Positions 35,001 to 43,509 of a DNA stretch of 64,000 nt are shown one piece after another. The notes beneath the pieces are model-generated. The model ran no database searches, had not been told where the DNA came from, and saw only the letters and a list, made by a program, of their open reading frames with translations. The stretch comes from Streptomyces lateritius. Its GTDB lineage: Bacteria; Actinomycetota; Actinomycetes; Streptomycetales; Streptomycetaceae. The stretch is from positions 93,396 to 157,395 of the forward strand of contig NZ_BMTO01000003.1 of assembly GCF_014649715.1 (NCBI RefSeq). Reading direction: 5' to 3'. Position 1 is the stretch's first letter; each line of letters starts with the position of its first letter. Made by a program: the position numbers and the translations under genes.

Positions 35001-35202
35001 CCGCAGCTCCCCGCAGCGAGGTGGAAGATCTGTGGCAAGTAGTCATACCAGCCGACCGAGTTGCGTGGTAGCGTCGCCGACGATCAGCTCGGAGATGTAC
35101 CCGTGAGAAGCCACGCCCACCGGCGAATCGGCGCTCTCGCACCGCTCTACCGGAAGCATTTGCGGCCTCAACCAGGCCTTCTGTGCAAGGGGAGACGTTT
35201 TC

Positions 35203-36390
35203 GTGGATCAAGCGGCTGTTGTGGACCCGATCCTGGACCTGGCCCGCCCGTCGGTCCTCCGGAACCCGTACCCCGCCTATGCGCGGCTGCGCGAGAACTC
35301 CCCCGTCTTCTGGCACGAACTGCTCGGCTCCTGGGTCTTGACGCGCCACGCCGACTGTCTCTCCGTCCTCACTGACAGCGCTCGTTTCGCCTCCGACTGG
35401 CGCCGGGCGGGCGAGGACATCCCGGCGCCGCTGCTGAGCGTGCAGACCCTCGATCCGCCCGAACACACCGCCATCAGGCACCTGTTGCTCGACGGTTTCC
35501 GCGCCCAGGATCGACAGGCGCTGTACGACGCGATGGAGCGCCAGGCCCGCGAGCTGCTGGCCGAGCTGGCGCGGCGGCCGTCGTTCGACGTCGTCGGCGA
35601 GCTGGCCGAACCGCTCGCGCTCCGGTTCGTCACCACCTTCCTCGGCGTACCCGCCCCCGACCTCGCCTGGTTCGTGCCGATGTCCCGTACCGTCGTGGAC
35701 GGCATGGACGCCGGCCTCTGGCCCGAGAAGCACGAGCCCGCCGTCGCGGCGCGGGCCGAACTCGCCGACTACGCCGGCGGCTGGCTGGCCGGCCCGCCCA
35801 AGGGCGGCCTGATCGGCTACGTCGCCGAGCACGCCGAAGGCAGTGGCGTCGACCCGTCGGTGCTGCGTAACAGTCTGCGCGTCGTGCTCCACGCGGGCTA
35901 CGAATCCGCCTCCCGTCTCCTCGGCAACGCCGTCGCGGCCCTGCTCACCTCTCCCGGCGCGCTCGCCACCTTCCGGGCGTCCCCGGCGACCGCCGTGGAC
36001 GAGCTGATCCGGTACGACGCCCCCGTGCAGGCGGACGCCCGCGTCTGCGTGACCGACACCGAACTGGGCGGCGTCACCGTCCGGGCGGGAGATCCGGTCA
36101 CGCTCCTGCTCGGCGCGGCCAACCACGACCCACTCCGCTTCACCCGACCCTCCGAGCTGCGACTGGACCGCGCGCCCAACCCCCACCTGGGGTTCGGCCG
36201 CGGTGCGCACGCCTGTCTGGGCGCGTCCATGGCGATCCGGCTGACCGGATCGGTCCTCACGACCCTGGCCACGGACCACCCCGACGCCAGGCCGGTCGCG
36301 GAACCAGAACACCGGCGCAACCTGACCCTCCGCGGCCTCGACCGCTTCGAGATCACGGTGCGCCCTCGAGCGCGGGGGAGGAGGAACTGA
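35203..36390 (+). CDS. cytochrome P450 adjacent to pentapeptide gene (biarylitide-type candidate)
   Basis: A 395-residue P450 with heme loop FGRGAHACLG and K-helix ELIR. The I-helix reads LHAGYESAS, with Ser in place of the usual Thr of the (A/G)GxxT motif, a change seen in P450s that perform oxidative couplings or other unusual reactions. It starts with GTG at 35203 after GGGGAGA. Its stop is one base before the ATG of an 18-bp gene coding for MKYWH, and the ribosome site of that gene lies in the last P450 codons. By analogy with biarylitide systems it would cross-link aromatic side chains of the pentapeptide. The P450 call is firm; the substrate is inferred. Confidence 0.93.
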   Translation: MDQAAVVDPILDLARPSVLRNPYPAYARLRENSPVFWHELLGSWVLTRHADCLSVLTDSARFASDWRRAGEDIPAPLLSVQTLDPPEHTAIRHLLLDGFRAQDRQALYDAMERQARELLAELARRPSFDVVGELAEPLALRFVTTFLGVPAPDLAWFVPMSRTVVDGMDAGLWPEKHEPAVAARAELADYAGGWLAGPPKGGLIGYVAEHAEGSGVDPSVLRNSLRVVLHAGYESASRLLGNAVAALLTSPGALATFRASPATAVDELIRYDAPVQADARVCVTDTELGGVTVRAGDPVTLLLGAANHDPLRFTRPSELRLDRAPNPHLGFGRGAHACLGASMAIRLTGSVLTTLATDHPDARPVAEPEHRRNLTLRGLDRFEITVRPRARGRRN

Positions 36391-36391
36391 C

Positions 36392-36409
36392 ATGAAGTAC
36401 TGGCACTGA
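36392..36409 (+). CDS. pentapeptide precursor MKYWH (biarylitide-like minimal RiPP)
   Basis: A complete 18-bp gene, ATG AAG TAC TGG CAC TGA. It lies one base after the P450 stop, with AGGAGG at 36379-36384 and a 7-nt spacer, as good a ribosome site as any in the window. Known biarylitide precursors are pentapeptides of the form M-R-Y-x-H (such as MRYYH and MRYLH) whose last three residues are cross-linked by a dedicated P450. This one keeps Tyr3 and His5, has Lys for Arg at position 2 and Trp at position 4, so the predicted core is Tyr-Trp-His. In the described system the peptide gene precedes the P450; here it follows. Two hairpins terminate the transcript just downstream. Confidence 0.65.
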   Translation: MKYWH

Positions 36410-36430
36410 ACCCGAGGTCGAGACCGGTCC

Positions 36431-36472
36431 CGAGCATGGACGCGCGCACGAACGTGCGCGTGGACATGCTCG
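36431..36472 (+). terminator. first hairpin after the pentapeptide gene
   Basis: An 8-bp outer stem (CGAGCATG with CATGCTCG), a two-base internal mismatch, a 9-bp inner stem with one G-U pair and a 4-nt loop. It starts 22 nt after the pentapeptide stop. Confidence 0.7.
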
Positions 36473-36489
36473 TGAACCCGCGCATGTTC

Positions 36490-36522
36490 GAGCGCGGTGC
36501 CCACGAGCCGGGCACCGCGCTC
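36490..36522 (+). terminator. second hairpin, strong terminator
   Basis: Perfect 13-bp G+C-rich stem (36490-36502 with 36510-36522) and 7-nt loop. With the hairpin just upstream it isolates the P450/pentapeptide transcript from the next gene. Confidence 0.8.
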
Positions 36523-36583
36523 GACCAGGGGAAGGACCAGGGGCGACCGGTCCGTCCCGTCGACGGCACGGCAGGATGCCTCC

Positions 36584-38074
36584 GTGAATCATCTGCTGTG
36601 CGGACTCGCCGCCAACGCGGCGCTGCCCTCCGAGCTGGTAGACCGGCTGATCGCGCGCGCCGACGACGACATCGCGGGGGACCTCGCGCGGCGCACCGAC
36701 CTCACCCACGCGCAGGCGGTCGAACTGGCGTCCCGCGTCGCGGAGTCGGCGCCGCAACTCGCGTACGGGGGCCGGCTGACCGCCGACGACATCGATCCCC
36801 TGACACATCCGCGTGCCGCGCTCGCCCTCCTCGAAGAAGGCAACGGCCGTGAGGAGTGGACACGCCTCTTCGCGGCGGACCCCGTCGTCGAGCGGCGGGA
36901 GAGGCTGGCCGCCTGCCCCGGCCTCCCGGCCGATGTCGCGGAGACGCTCGCGGCGGACCCGGACGTACGAGTGGTGGCGGAGCTGGCGCGATGGACGACG
37001 ACGTCCGGCCTGGCCGCCCGGCTGGCGACGCATCCGCACACCGAGGTCCGCCGGGGCGTCGCGGCCAACGAGGCGACACCTCCCTCGGTGCTCGCGCGGC
37101 TGATCGACGGTGCGGAGCTGCCCCCGGCGCGGTGGTGCCCGGCCTGCGACGGAAGCGACGTCCCCTTCGGCCTGCCGCCCGGCGCCTCCTGCGACGACGG
37201 TTCGCACGAAGACGCCGTGACCGAGCTGTGGCGGACGGCGGTCCAGAACCCCACCACCCCCGCCGAGGCCGTCGCCGGCTTCGCCGACCACCCCTCGCTG
37301 CTGCTGCGTCTCCTGCTCGCCGCCCGTCCCGACCTGCCGTCGGCCGTCCGCCGACGCCTCGCCGCCGATCCTTGCCCGGCCGTCCGCGCGGACCTCGCCC
37401 GGAACCCCGCCGTGGACGAGGCGCTGATCCGCCGGCTGGCCGCCGACGAAGCGCCCGACGTTCTGCGCGGACTGGCGCACCACCCCCGCGTGCCGCTCGA
37501 CGTTCTCGCCCGCCTGACCGCCGCCACCAGGATCGGCCCGACCCTGCTGCCCCGGATCGCCGACGCCTCCGCCGCCGAGGTGGAGAGCCTGGCCAGGTCA
37601 CCGCACCCCGAGTTGCGGATGCTGCTGGCGGAACGGCGCGATCTGCCGCCCGCCGTCCGCGACGCTCTGGCCGCCGACACCGACGCGAAAGTGGTCAGGT
37701 CCCTCGCACCGCACCCCGGCCTCTCCGAGGCCCAGCTCGGTGCCATCCTCGACCGCCATGGAGGCCAGGTCGCCGCCCGGGTGGCGGCCAACCCGGACGC
37801 GACGCCGGCGCTGCTGGAGCGCCTGTCCCGCGCGGAGCCGCCCGTACGGAAGGCGCTCCGCGAGATCGCCGGACACCGCCACGCGACGGCTCCGGCGCTG
37901 CTCGCCTGTCTGGCGGACGCCCGGGCCAGGCCGACAGCCGCCGGCCGTCCCGCCCTTCCGCCGCCGGTCGTGGTCGAGCTGCTGTCCGACCCCGACTGGC
38001 AGGTCGTCGAAGCGGCGGCGGCCAATCCCTCGCTGCCGCTCGCCGTGATGACGGCTCTGGTACGAGACGTATGA
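36584..38074 (+). CDS. leucine-rich-repeat-variant/HEAT-like repeat protein
   Basis: A 496-residue soluble protein made of about 12-15 helical repeats of 20-25 residues, recognisable by recurring LAADP-x-VR-x-x-LA patterns (for example LAADPDVRVVAELARW, LAADPCPAVRADLARNP). A WCPACDG motif at about residue 185 may bind metal, as the Fe-S part of LRV proteins does. Such repeats mediate protein-protein contact. The GTG at 36584 lacks a Shine-Dalgarno sequence and may be leaderless. No partner is evident nearby. Confidence 0.8.
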   Translation: MNHLLCGLAANAALPSELVDRLIARADDDIAGDLARRTDLTHAQAVELASRVAESAPQLAYGGRLTADDIDPLTHPRAALALLEEGNGREEWTRLFAADPVVERRERLAACPGLPADVAETLAADPDVRVVAELARWTTTSGLAARLATHPHTEVRRGVAANEATPPSVLARLIDGAELPPARWCPACDGSDVPFGLPPGASCDDGSHEDAVTELWRTAVQNPTTPAEAVAGFADHPSLLLRLLLAARPDLPSAVRRRLAADPCPAVRADLARNPAVDEALIRRLAADEAPDVLRGLAHHPRVPLDVLARLTAATRIGPTLLPRIADASAAEVESLARSPHPELRMLLAERRDLPPAVRDALAADTDAKVVRSLAPHPGLSEAQLGAILDRHGGQVAARVAANPDATPALLERLSRAEPPVRKALREIAGHRHATAPALLACLADARARPTAAGRPALPPPVVVELLSDPDWQVVEAAAANPSLPLAVMTALVRDV

Positions 38075-38161
38075 CCCCCGCCTGAACCGGGGCGGCGAGC
38101 CGTCGCCCCGCAGCCGCTGCCCTGGAGCGGGAGCGGTTCTTCGGCACGAGGGGGGTGTCAA

Positions 38162-38167
38162 TAGGGT
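38162..38167 (+). promoter_or_regulatory. -10 element of a leaderless AI-2E permease gene
   Basis: TAGGGT stands exactly 6 nt before the ATG at 38174 and no ribosome site intervenes, the textbook spacing for a leaderless transcript in actinomycetes. Confidence 0.5.
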
Positions 38168-38173
38168 GACCCC

Positions 38174-39307
38174 ATGTCTGCCACGTTGAGTTCCACGAAA
38201 ACCGCCGCCGCGCTGCGCACGGCAGCACGTGCCTCCGGCCAGTCGCTGCTCGTCCTGGTGATGACTGCGGTGACCCTGTGGGTCCTGGGCCGGATGTGGT
38301 CGGTCGTCTGGCCGCTCATAGTGGCCCTGTTCCTCACCACCATGACCTGGCCCCTGACCCGCTTCCTGCGCCGCCGTGGGTGGGCGCCCGCCCTGGCCGC
38401 GGCCGTCGTCACCGTGCTGTTCCTCCTGGTTGTCGCCGGCATCGTCGCACTGATCGCGGTGCCCGTTTCCTCCCAGTCCGGGGAGCTGGCCGACGGGGTG
38501 GTCGAGGGCATCCAGAAGCTGCGCGAGTGGGCCGCCGGGCCGCCGCTGAACATCGGCGACGACCAGATCTCCGGCGCCTTCGACGCCGCCGTCGCCCGCG
38601 TCCAGGACAGCGTCGGAAACATGGTCACCACCATCGCCTCCGGCGTGAGCACCGTGTTCAACGGTCTCGTCACCGCCGTCCTGGCGCTCTTCCTGATGTT
38701 CTTCTTCCTCAAGGACGGTCCCCGCTTCCTGCCGTGGCTCACCCGCCAGCTCCCCGGCCGGCTCGCCACCGACGTCCCCGTCGTGGCCGCGCGCGGCTGG
38801 GACACCCTGGGCGCCTTCGTACGCTCCCAGGCCTTCGTCGGTTTCCTCGACGCCGTGTTCATCGGCCTCGGCCTGTGGATCCTCGACGTGCCCCTGGTGC
38901 TCCCGCTGGCCGTGCTGACCTTCGTCTCCGCGTTCGTGCCGATCGTCGGAGCCCTGTTCGCCGGCCTGGTCGCGGTCCTCATCGCGCTCGTGTCGAACGG
39001 CCTGACCGACGCGCTGATCGTGCTGGCGATCATCGTCGTGGTGCAGCAGCTCGAGGGCAACGTGTTCCAGCCCATGATCCAGAGCCGCGGCCTCGGCCTG
39101 CACGCGGCGGTCGTCCTGCTGGCGGTGACGCTGGGCGGCAACCTGGCCGGCATCGTGGGCAGTCTCCTCGCCGTCCCCGCGGCCGCGCTGATCGCCGTGG
39201 TCTGGAACTACCTGCGCGAGCAACTCAACGGCCCCGCACAGGAACCGGAGACCGGCGAGCCCCCCGCCCCGACCGCGACCACCGTCCCCGGCGCCGTGGG
39301 TGGGTGA
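38174..39307 (+). CDS. AI-2E family transporter (PerM-type)
   Basis: A 377-residue membrane protein with about eight helices. It has the early double helix (LLVLVMTAVTLWVLGRMWSV), the FFLKDGPRFLPWL segment and the C-terminal core with SAFVPIVGALFAGLVAVLIA and QQLEGNVFQPMIQSRGLGLH, the family signature. Family members export small molecules or ions (autoinducer-2, auxin, Na+/H+ in some); the substrate here is unknown. Likely leaderless, see the -10 element. Confidence 0.92.
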   Translation: MSATLSSTKTAAALRTAARASGQSLLVLVMTAVTLWVLGRMWSVVWPLIVALFLTTMTWPLTRFLRRRGWAPALAAAVVTVLFLLVVAGIVALIAVPVSSQSGELADGVVEGIQKLREWAAGPPLNIGDDQISGAFDAAVARVQDSVGNMVTTIASGVSTVFNGLVTAVLALFLMFFFLKDGPRFLPWLTRQLPGRLATDVPVVAARGWDTLGAFVRSQAFVGFLDAVFIGLGLWILDVPLVLPLAVLTFVSAFVPIVGALFAGLVAVLIALVSNGLTDALIVLAIIVVVQQLEGNVFQPMIQSRGLGLHAAVVLLAVTLGGNLAGIVGSLLAVPAAALIAVVWNYLREQLNGPAQEPETGEPPAPTATTVPGAVGG

Positions 39308-39320
39308 CGCGGAGGACGCA

Positions 39321-39351
39321 CCGGTCTGCCGGCGCCGGCCCGGCGGACCGG
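39321..39351. terminator. bidirectional terminator
   Basis: A 12-bp stem (39321-39332 with 39340-39351) with one G-U pair and a 7-nt loop, lying between the convergent permease and acetyltransferase genes. Confidence 0.75.
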
Positions 39352-39360
39352 CCCGCGGGG

Positions 39361-39933
39361 TCAGCGCAGATCGAGCCGCATCAGGACACGGGGGTGACCG
39401 GCCAGCACCGACGTGGTATCGGCGGCGTACGTGAACCCGGCACGCTCGAAGTTCTTCCTGATCCCGGCGTACGCCATCGTCATGTCGACGCGGGCCGCGC
39501 CGTTGTCCAGCGGGTACGCCTCGATCGCCGGCGCTCCCTGGGAGCGGGCGAACTCGACCGCGCCGGCGATGAGCGCGTGCGAGATGCCCTTCTTGCGATG
39601 ACCCGGCCGCACGCGGACGCACCACAGGGACCAGACCGGCAGATCGTCGACATGCGGGATCCGGCGGCTGCGCGCGAAGGCGGTGTCGGAGCGGGGGGCC
39701 ACGGCCGCCCAGCCGACCGGCTCGTCACCGTCGTAGGCGAGCACCCCCGGCGGGGGCCGCCCGCGGCACAGCTCGGCGACGTACGCGCCCCGGGCCGGCC
39801 CGCGAAGCTCCCCGTTCAGCTTCGACGGGATCCGGTAACTCAGACACCAGCAGACGTTGGCGTCGGGCGACTTCGGCCCGAGCAACGCCTGTACGTCCTC
39901 GAAGACCGAAGCCGGCCGAACCTCGATGCTCAT
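39361..39933 (-). CDS. GNAT family N-acetyltransferase
   Basis: A 190-residue acetyltransferase with VWSLWCVRVRPGHRKKGISH forming the acetyl-CoA binding strand and Q/R-x-x-G-x-A-like loop, followed by ALIAGAVEFARSQGAPAIEA. ATG 39933 (SIEVRPASVFEDVQALLG) was chosen; upstream sequence in frame does not look coding. Substrate unknown. It converges with the AI-2E permease and is followed upstream by a 150-base gap to the glycosyltransferase. Confidence 0.85.
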   Translation of the reverse strand: MSIEVRPASVFEDVQALLGPKSPDANVCWCLSYRIPSKLNGELRGPARGAYVAELCRGRPPPGVLAYDGDEPVGWAAVAPRSDTAFARSRRIPHVDDLPVWSLWCVRVRPGHRKKGISHALIAGAVEFARSQGAPAIEAYPLDNGAARVDMTMAYAGIRKNFERAGFTYAADTTSVLAGHPRVLMRLDLR

Positions 39934-40084
39934 GCGCCCCACGATGCCACGGAGCCCTGGGGAAGGCCCCTCGGGCCGCGTCGCGGAGAGGCGGTGGGCC
40001 CCGAGGACGGTCGGGTAGCGGTCCCGCGCGAGTTCCAGACGGTCGAGGGCGCGTCGGCGCGCCCCCGACATCACACCCCCGGCC

Positions 40085-41365
40085 TCACCGCGCGGACGAC
40101 GTCACACCGCGCTGGGCGTCGCTGCCCGCGGACACCGACGGCGCGTCTCCGCCGGCCGCGTCGAGCAGCAGCTGCGCCGCCACCGTCGCCCCGTCGGCGC
40201 GGACCGTGCGGGCCACCGCCTTCGCTCGTACGCCGGTCTCCGGGGCCAAGGCCGTGCCGAGCGCGGCCGTCAGGGACTCGACGGTCGGAGCCGGACCGTC
40301 ATGCGCCGCGCCGATCCCCAGGTCGGCCACCCGGCCGGCCCAGTACGGATGGTCCGCCCCCTGCGGTACGACCACCTGAGGCGCGCCTGCACCCGTGGCG
40401 GTCGCCGTCGTGCCGGCGCTGCCGTGGTGCACGACAGCGGCCACCCGGCGGAACAGAGCCTGGTGATTGATCTCGCCGACGACGAAACAGTCGTCCCGGT
40501 CGTCGACGGGGGCCAGGCCGGCCCAGCCGCGGGAGAGGATCACGCGACGGCCCTGCGCGCGGATCGCCTCGACGGCCACCCGGGTGACATCCTTCGGGGC
40601 GCTCATGGGCGTGCTGCCGAAACCCACGTAAACCGGCGGCTCGCCGGCGTCCAGGAACGCCGACAGCCCGACGGGCAGCGGGCGTTCGTCGGTCAGGGTC
40701 CACGCTCCGGTCTGCACCACATCGAGGTCCGGCGTCTGCCGCCACGGGTCCAGGACGGGGTCGGTGGCCAGCCACGGCCGGTCGGTGAAGGCGTAGTCGC
40801 GGACGTTGTCCACCGGCGGCAGGCCGATCGACGACCGTTGGTTGTCGAGCATCTCGCCGAACATCGTCTGCGCGATCCGGGCGTCCAGGTCCCACAGCGC
40901 CCGGTTGTCGGTCTCGTCCGTCGGCAACGGCCGGCCCCGCCGCGCGGGCGGCCGACGGTACGGCGAGGGCAGGACGACCGGCTGGTGGCTCACGTGCACG
41001 TAACGGATGCCCAGTTTCTCGGCCACCGACCGCGCGCCGGCCGTGACCGGCAGCGGCCCGGTCGCCACCAGCGCGTCACATCCCTCGGCCGCCGCGGCGA
41101 CCGTGTCGAACTGCGCGGCCATCAACTCGGCCGCGCGCTGCGCCAGTCCGACCGCCGACCCCGGCGTCACCGAGGTCACCACCGGCCGCACCGGCCGACC
41201 GGTCGGCACCAGCGGCACTCCGATCTCGGCCAGCCGCTCCGCGAACTCCTCGTCCGGCGGCGCGCACATCCGCACCTCCGCGCCGAGTTCCCGCAACCGC
41301 ACCGCGAGTCCCGCCACCGGTTCGACGCTTCCGCGCGCCCCGTACGTCGACAACACCACACGCAC
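40085..41365 (-). CDS. GT1-family glycosyltransferase (natural-product type)
   Basis: A 426-residue GT-B enzyme resembling vancomycin-type GtfA/GtfB transferases. The N-terminus VRVVLSTYGARGSVEPVAGL contains the acceptor-side glycine loop, and the C-terminal signature VAAVVHHGSAGTTATATGAG plus PQGADHPYWAGRV is the nucleotide-sugar site. GTG 41365 is preferred because GGGAG lies 7 nt upstream; ATG 41419 in frame is the alternative. Such enzymes decorate macrolides, peptides or xenobiotics. No sugar-biosynthesis genes lie next to it, so it may act in detoxification. Confidence 0.88.
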   Translation of the reverse strand: MRVVLSTYGARGSVEPVAGLAVRLRELGAEVRMCAPPDEEFAERLAEIGVPLVPTGRPVRPVVTSVTPGSAVGLAQRAAELMAAQFDTVAAAAEGCDALVATGPLPVTAGARSVAEKLGIRYVHVSHQPVVLPSPYRRPPARRGRPLPTDETDNRALWDLDARIAQTMFGEMLDNQRSSIGLPPVDNVRDYAFTDRPWLATDPVLDPWRQTPDLDVVQTGAWTLTDERPLPVGLSAFLDAGEPPVYVGFGSTPMSAPKDVTRVAVEAIRAQGRRVILSRGWAGLAPVDDRDDCFVVGEINHQALFRRVAAVVHHGSAGTTATATGAGAPQVVVPQGADHPYWAGRVADLGIGAAHDGPAPTVESLTAALGTALAPETGVRAKAVARTVRADGATVAAQLLLDAAGGDAPSVSAGSDAQRGVTSSAR

Positions 41366-41538
41366 TTCGTGACTCCCAAGTTCCGCCTGTTCCGGGCCAG
41401 TCCGGAGATTCTGCGCCATGATCGGGGCCTTGCCGCAAGCCCCCTCCTGCGCTATACGTTGAGAGTGGAAATGGAGTGGCTACTCCCCTTTCCCCCGTAC
41501 GGAGCCCGTTCGCTTCCGCCGGACGCGGAGGGGGAGTC

Positions 41539-41958
41539 GTGGCCTGGAGTCCGCTCATCTTCACGTTCGTCGACGGCGGTGGGGCGCCCGTGCCACCGGC
41601 CATGGCGGTGGAGCGTGCGGTTCTGGAACCGCACGAGGTCGGAGACCCACGGCTCACGGTGGGTGAGGATGGGACTTCGGGGTTCTGGATCCGGGCCTCG
41701 GACGGCGGTGAGGCCGAGATGTCCGCCGACCGGTACGGCATCCTGATCTCGCGCCCGCACGCCGGAGCCGTGCACGGGATCGTCGCGGAGCTCGTCTCCC
41801 GTCTCGGCGCGGTCGTCATCGACCCGAGCAGGGCCGGGGTCGTGCGCCGGGCGGAAGAGCGCGCGCATCTGCCGGCGGACACGCGAGACGATGCCGTCGT
41901 CATCGAGATGACAGGCGAGGCCCTCGAGGCCGCTCTCACCGGACCGCGCCGGCCCTGA
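41539..41958 (+). CDS. hypothetical protein
   Basis: A 139-residue soluble protein (VAWSPLIFTFVDGGGAPVPP ... GILISRPHAGAVHGIVAELV). GTG 41539 has GGAGGGGGAG directly upstream; the in-frame start at 41476 is less likely. No domain recognised. It is divergent from the glycosyltransferase. Confidence 0.65.
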   Translation: MAWSPLIFTFVDGGGAPVPPAMAVERAVLEPHEVGDPRLTVGEDGTSGFWIRASDGGEAEMSADRYGILISRPHAGAVHGIVAELVSRLGAVVIDPSRAGVVRRAEERAHLPADTRDDAVVIEMTGEALEAALTGPRRP

Positions 41959-42071
41959 CGACCGCCCCTCCACCCGTGCCGCGCACGGCGGCGGCCCCTG
42001 CCGCGCCCGCCGGGCCCACGCGGTCGGCGGCACCGTCGTTTCCGCGAGCGCCGAGCGGTTAGCCGCCCCCC

Positions 42072-43055
42072 ATGAACACATCACCGAAATCCGACGGCCG
42101 GGCCCCTGTCGTCAGCGCCGGCACGCGAGCCGCGAGGCGCGTGCTGCCGTCGTCGGAGGGCCCCGGATGGATCTTGCGGGGGATGGACCGTGTGGAGGGC
42201 GCCGCAGCGCTGGACGGGCTGGTCGACCGTGTCAGGGGCGCGGTGCGGGCGCTCCCGCTCGGGGACGGGCGGGACGCACTGCACGGGCGCTGGCTCGGCC
42301 ACCCCCTGCACCCCCTGCTGGTGCAGGTGCCCATCGGCACATGGGTGTCCGCCGCGGTGCTCGACCTGCTCCCCGGACAACGGCGCGCGGCGCACGCCCT
42401 CGTCGGCGTGGGTCTCGCGGCCGTCGCCCCGGCGGCGATCGCCGGCTGGGTGGACTGGGCGGAGTTGCAGCGCCGCCAGATGAGGGTGGGGCTGATGCAC
42501 GCGGCGGTGAACATCACCGCGGTCGGCCTGTACGCGGGATCGTTCACCGCGCGCATGCGCGGCCGCCCCGTGCTCGGCAAGGCGCTGGGCTTCGCCGGGC
42601 TGCTCACGGTGAGTGTCGGCGGCGCCATCGGCGGCCACCTGGCCTACCGGCAGGCATCCGGCGCCAACCACGCCGAAGCGGTGCCGCAGCTCGTGGAGCC
42701 GGGGTGGCACCCCATCGGCGCCGTCGCGGACTTCCCCGTCGGCGAGGCGGTACGGCGCCACGTCGACGACGTCCCCGTTCTCGTCGTGCGGGAGAGCGGC
42801 GAGCAGGTGCACGTCCTCGCCGAATCGTGCAGTCACATGGGCGGCCCCCTGTCCGAGGGGACCGTCGTCGACGGCTGCGTGCGCTGCCCCTGGCACGGCA
42901 GCGTCTTCCGTCTGGCCGACGGCTGGAACGTACGCGGCCCCGCGACCGCCCCGCAGCCCGTCTTCGACACCCGTGTCACGAACGGCCGCGTCGAGGCGCG
43001 GCTCGCCACCCCGGCGCCGGAGCACCCGGTAGAGGCCTCACGCCACGCCGCGTGA
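42072..43055 (+). CDS. DUF2231-Rieske fusion protein
   Basis: A 327-residue protein. Residues about 60-200 are a DUF2231 membrane domain with four helices (WLGHPLHPLLVQVPIGTWVS). The C-terminal part is a Rieske [2Fe-2S] domain with ESCSHMGGPLSEGTVVDG and VRCPWHGSVF, the C-x-H and C-x2-H ligand pairs. It is likely an electron carrier at the membrane. The neighbouring cytochrome oxidase subunit and redox genes support a respiratory or stress role. ATG 42072 is used. Confidence 0.9.
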   Translation: MNTSPKSDGRAPVVSAGTRAARRVLPSSEGPGWILRGMDRVEGAAALDGLVDRVRGAVRALPLGDGRDALHGRWLGHPLHPLLVQVPIGTWVSAAVLDLLPGQRRAAHALVGVGLAAVAPAAIAGWVDWAELQRRQMRVGLMHAAVNITAVGLYAGSFTARMRGRPVLGKALGFAGLLTVSVGGAIGGHLAYRQASGANHAEAVPQLVEPGWHPIGAVADFPVGEAVRRHVDDVPVLVVRESGEQVHVLAESCSHMGGPLSEGTVVDGCVRCPWHGSVFRLADGWNVRGPATAPQPVFDTRVTNGRVEARLATPAPEHPVEASRHAA

Positions 43056-43106
43056 CGATACTGCGGTGCGGTGTGACGCGGTGCGGCGAGGAAGGCAGGT
43101 GAGGAC

Positions 43107-43355
43107 GTGGTCATCGACGAGGCTCTCGTACGGGAGCTCCTGGACGCGACGGAGGACGGCGCCGCGATCGTGCTGCTGGAGGGCCGAGCCGAGGTCGTCG
43201 CGCAGGCCGCCCTCGACAGCGACGACTTCCGCGGAGCGGCCGTACTCGTCTCGCGCGGGGAGCTCCGCGACCGGATGAGCGGGTCCCCCACCGACGAGGA
43301 GGTGACGCGCCTGGCAGCGTCCCTGAGCGACGCCGTCGACAAGCTCGGCGCCTGA
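43107..43355 (+). CDS. small hypothetical protein
   Basis: An 82-residue acidic protein (VVIDEALVRELLDATEDGAA ... LSDAVDKLGA) starting with GTG at 43107, 51 nt after the Rieske gene. Good codon bias supports it. No family recognised. Confidence 0.6.
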   Translation: MVIDEALVRELLDATEDGAAIVLLEGRAEVVAQAALDSDDFRGAAVLVSRGELRDRMSGSPTDEEVTRLAASLSDAVDKLGA

Positions 43356-43509
43356 GCCCTCGCCGCCCGGCAGCCGCCTTCGTGTGTTTTCACCCGTCCG
43401 CGCCCGCGCTGCACAGAGATCGGCAGGGCCGACAGGAGTAGAAAGGCCGGGGTCGAGATAACGGCAGCACCGCCGCGCCCGGACGCGGCCCACTTCTGCG
43501 AGAGGTCTC

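Noticed and set aside
35001..35202. Second pentapeptide gene before the P450s
   Set aside because: I looked for M-x-Y-x-H plus stop on both strands of the divergent region and saw none with a ribosome site.
37598..39625. 675-codon minus-strand frame over the AI-2E permease
   Set aside because: Gln/Asp/Gly-rich shadow of a clear membrane protein on the plus strand.
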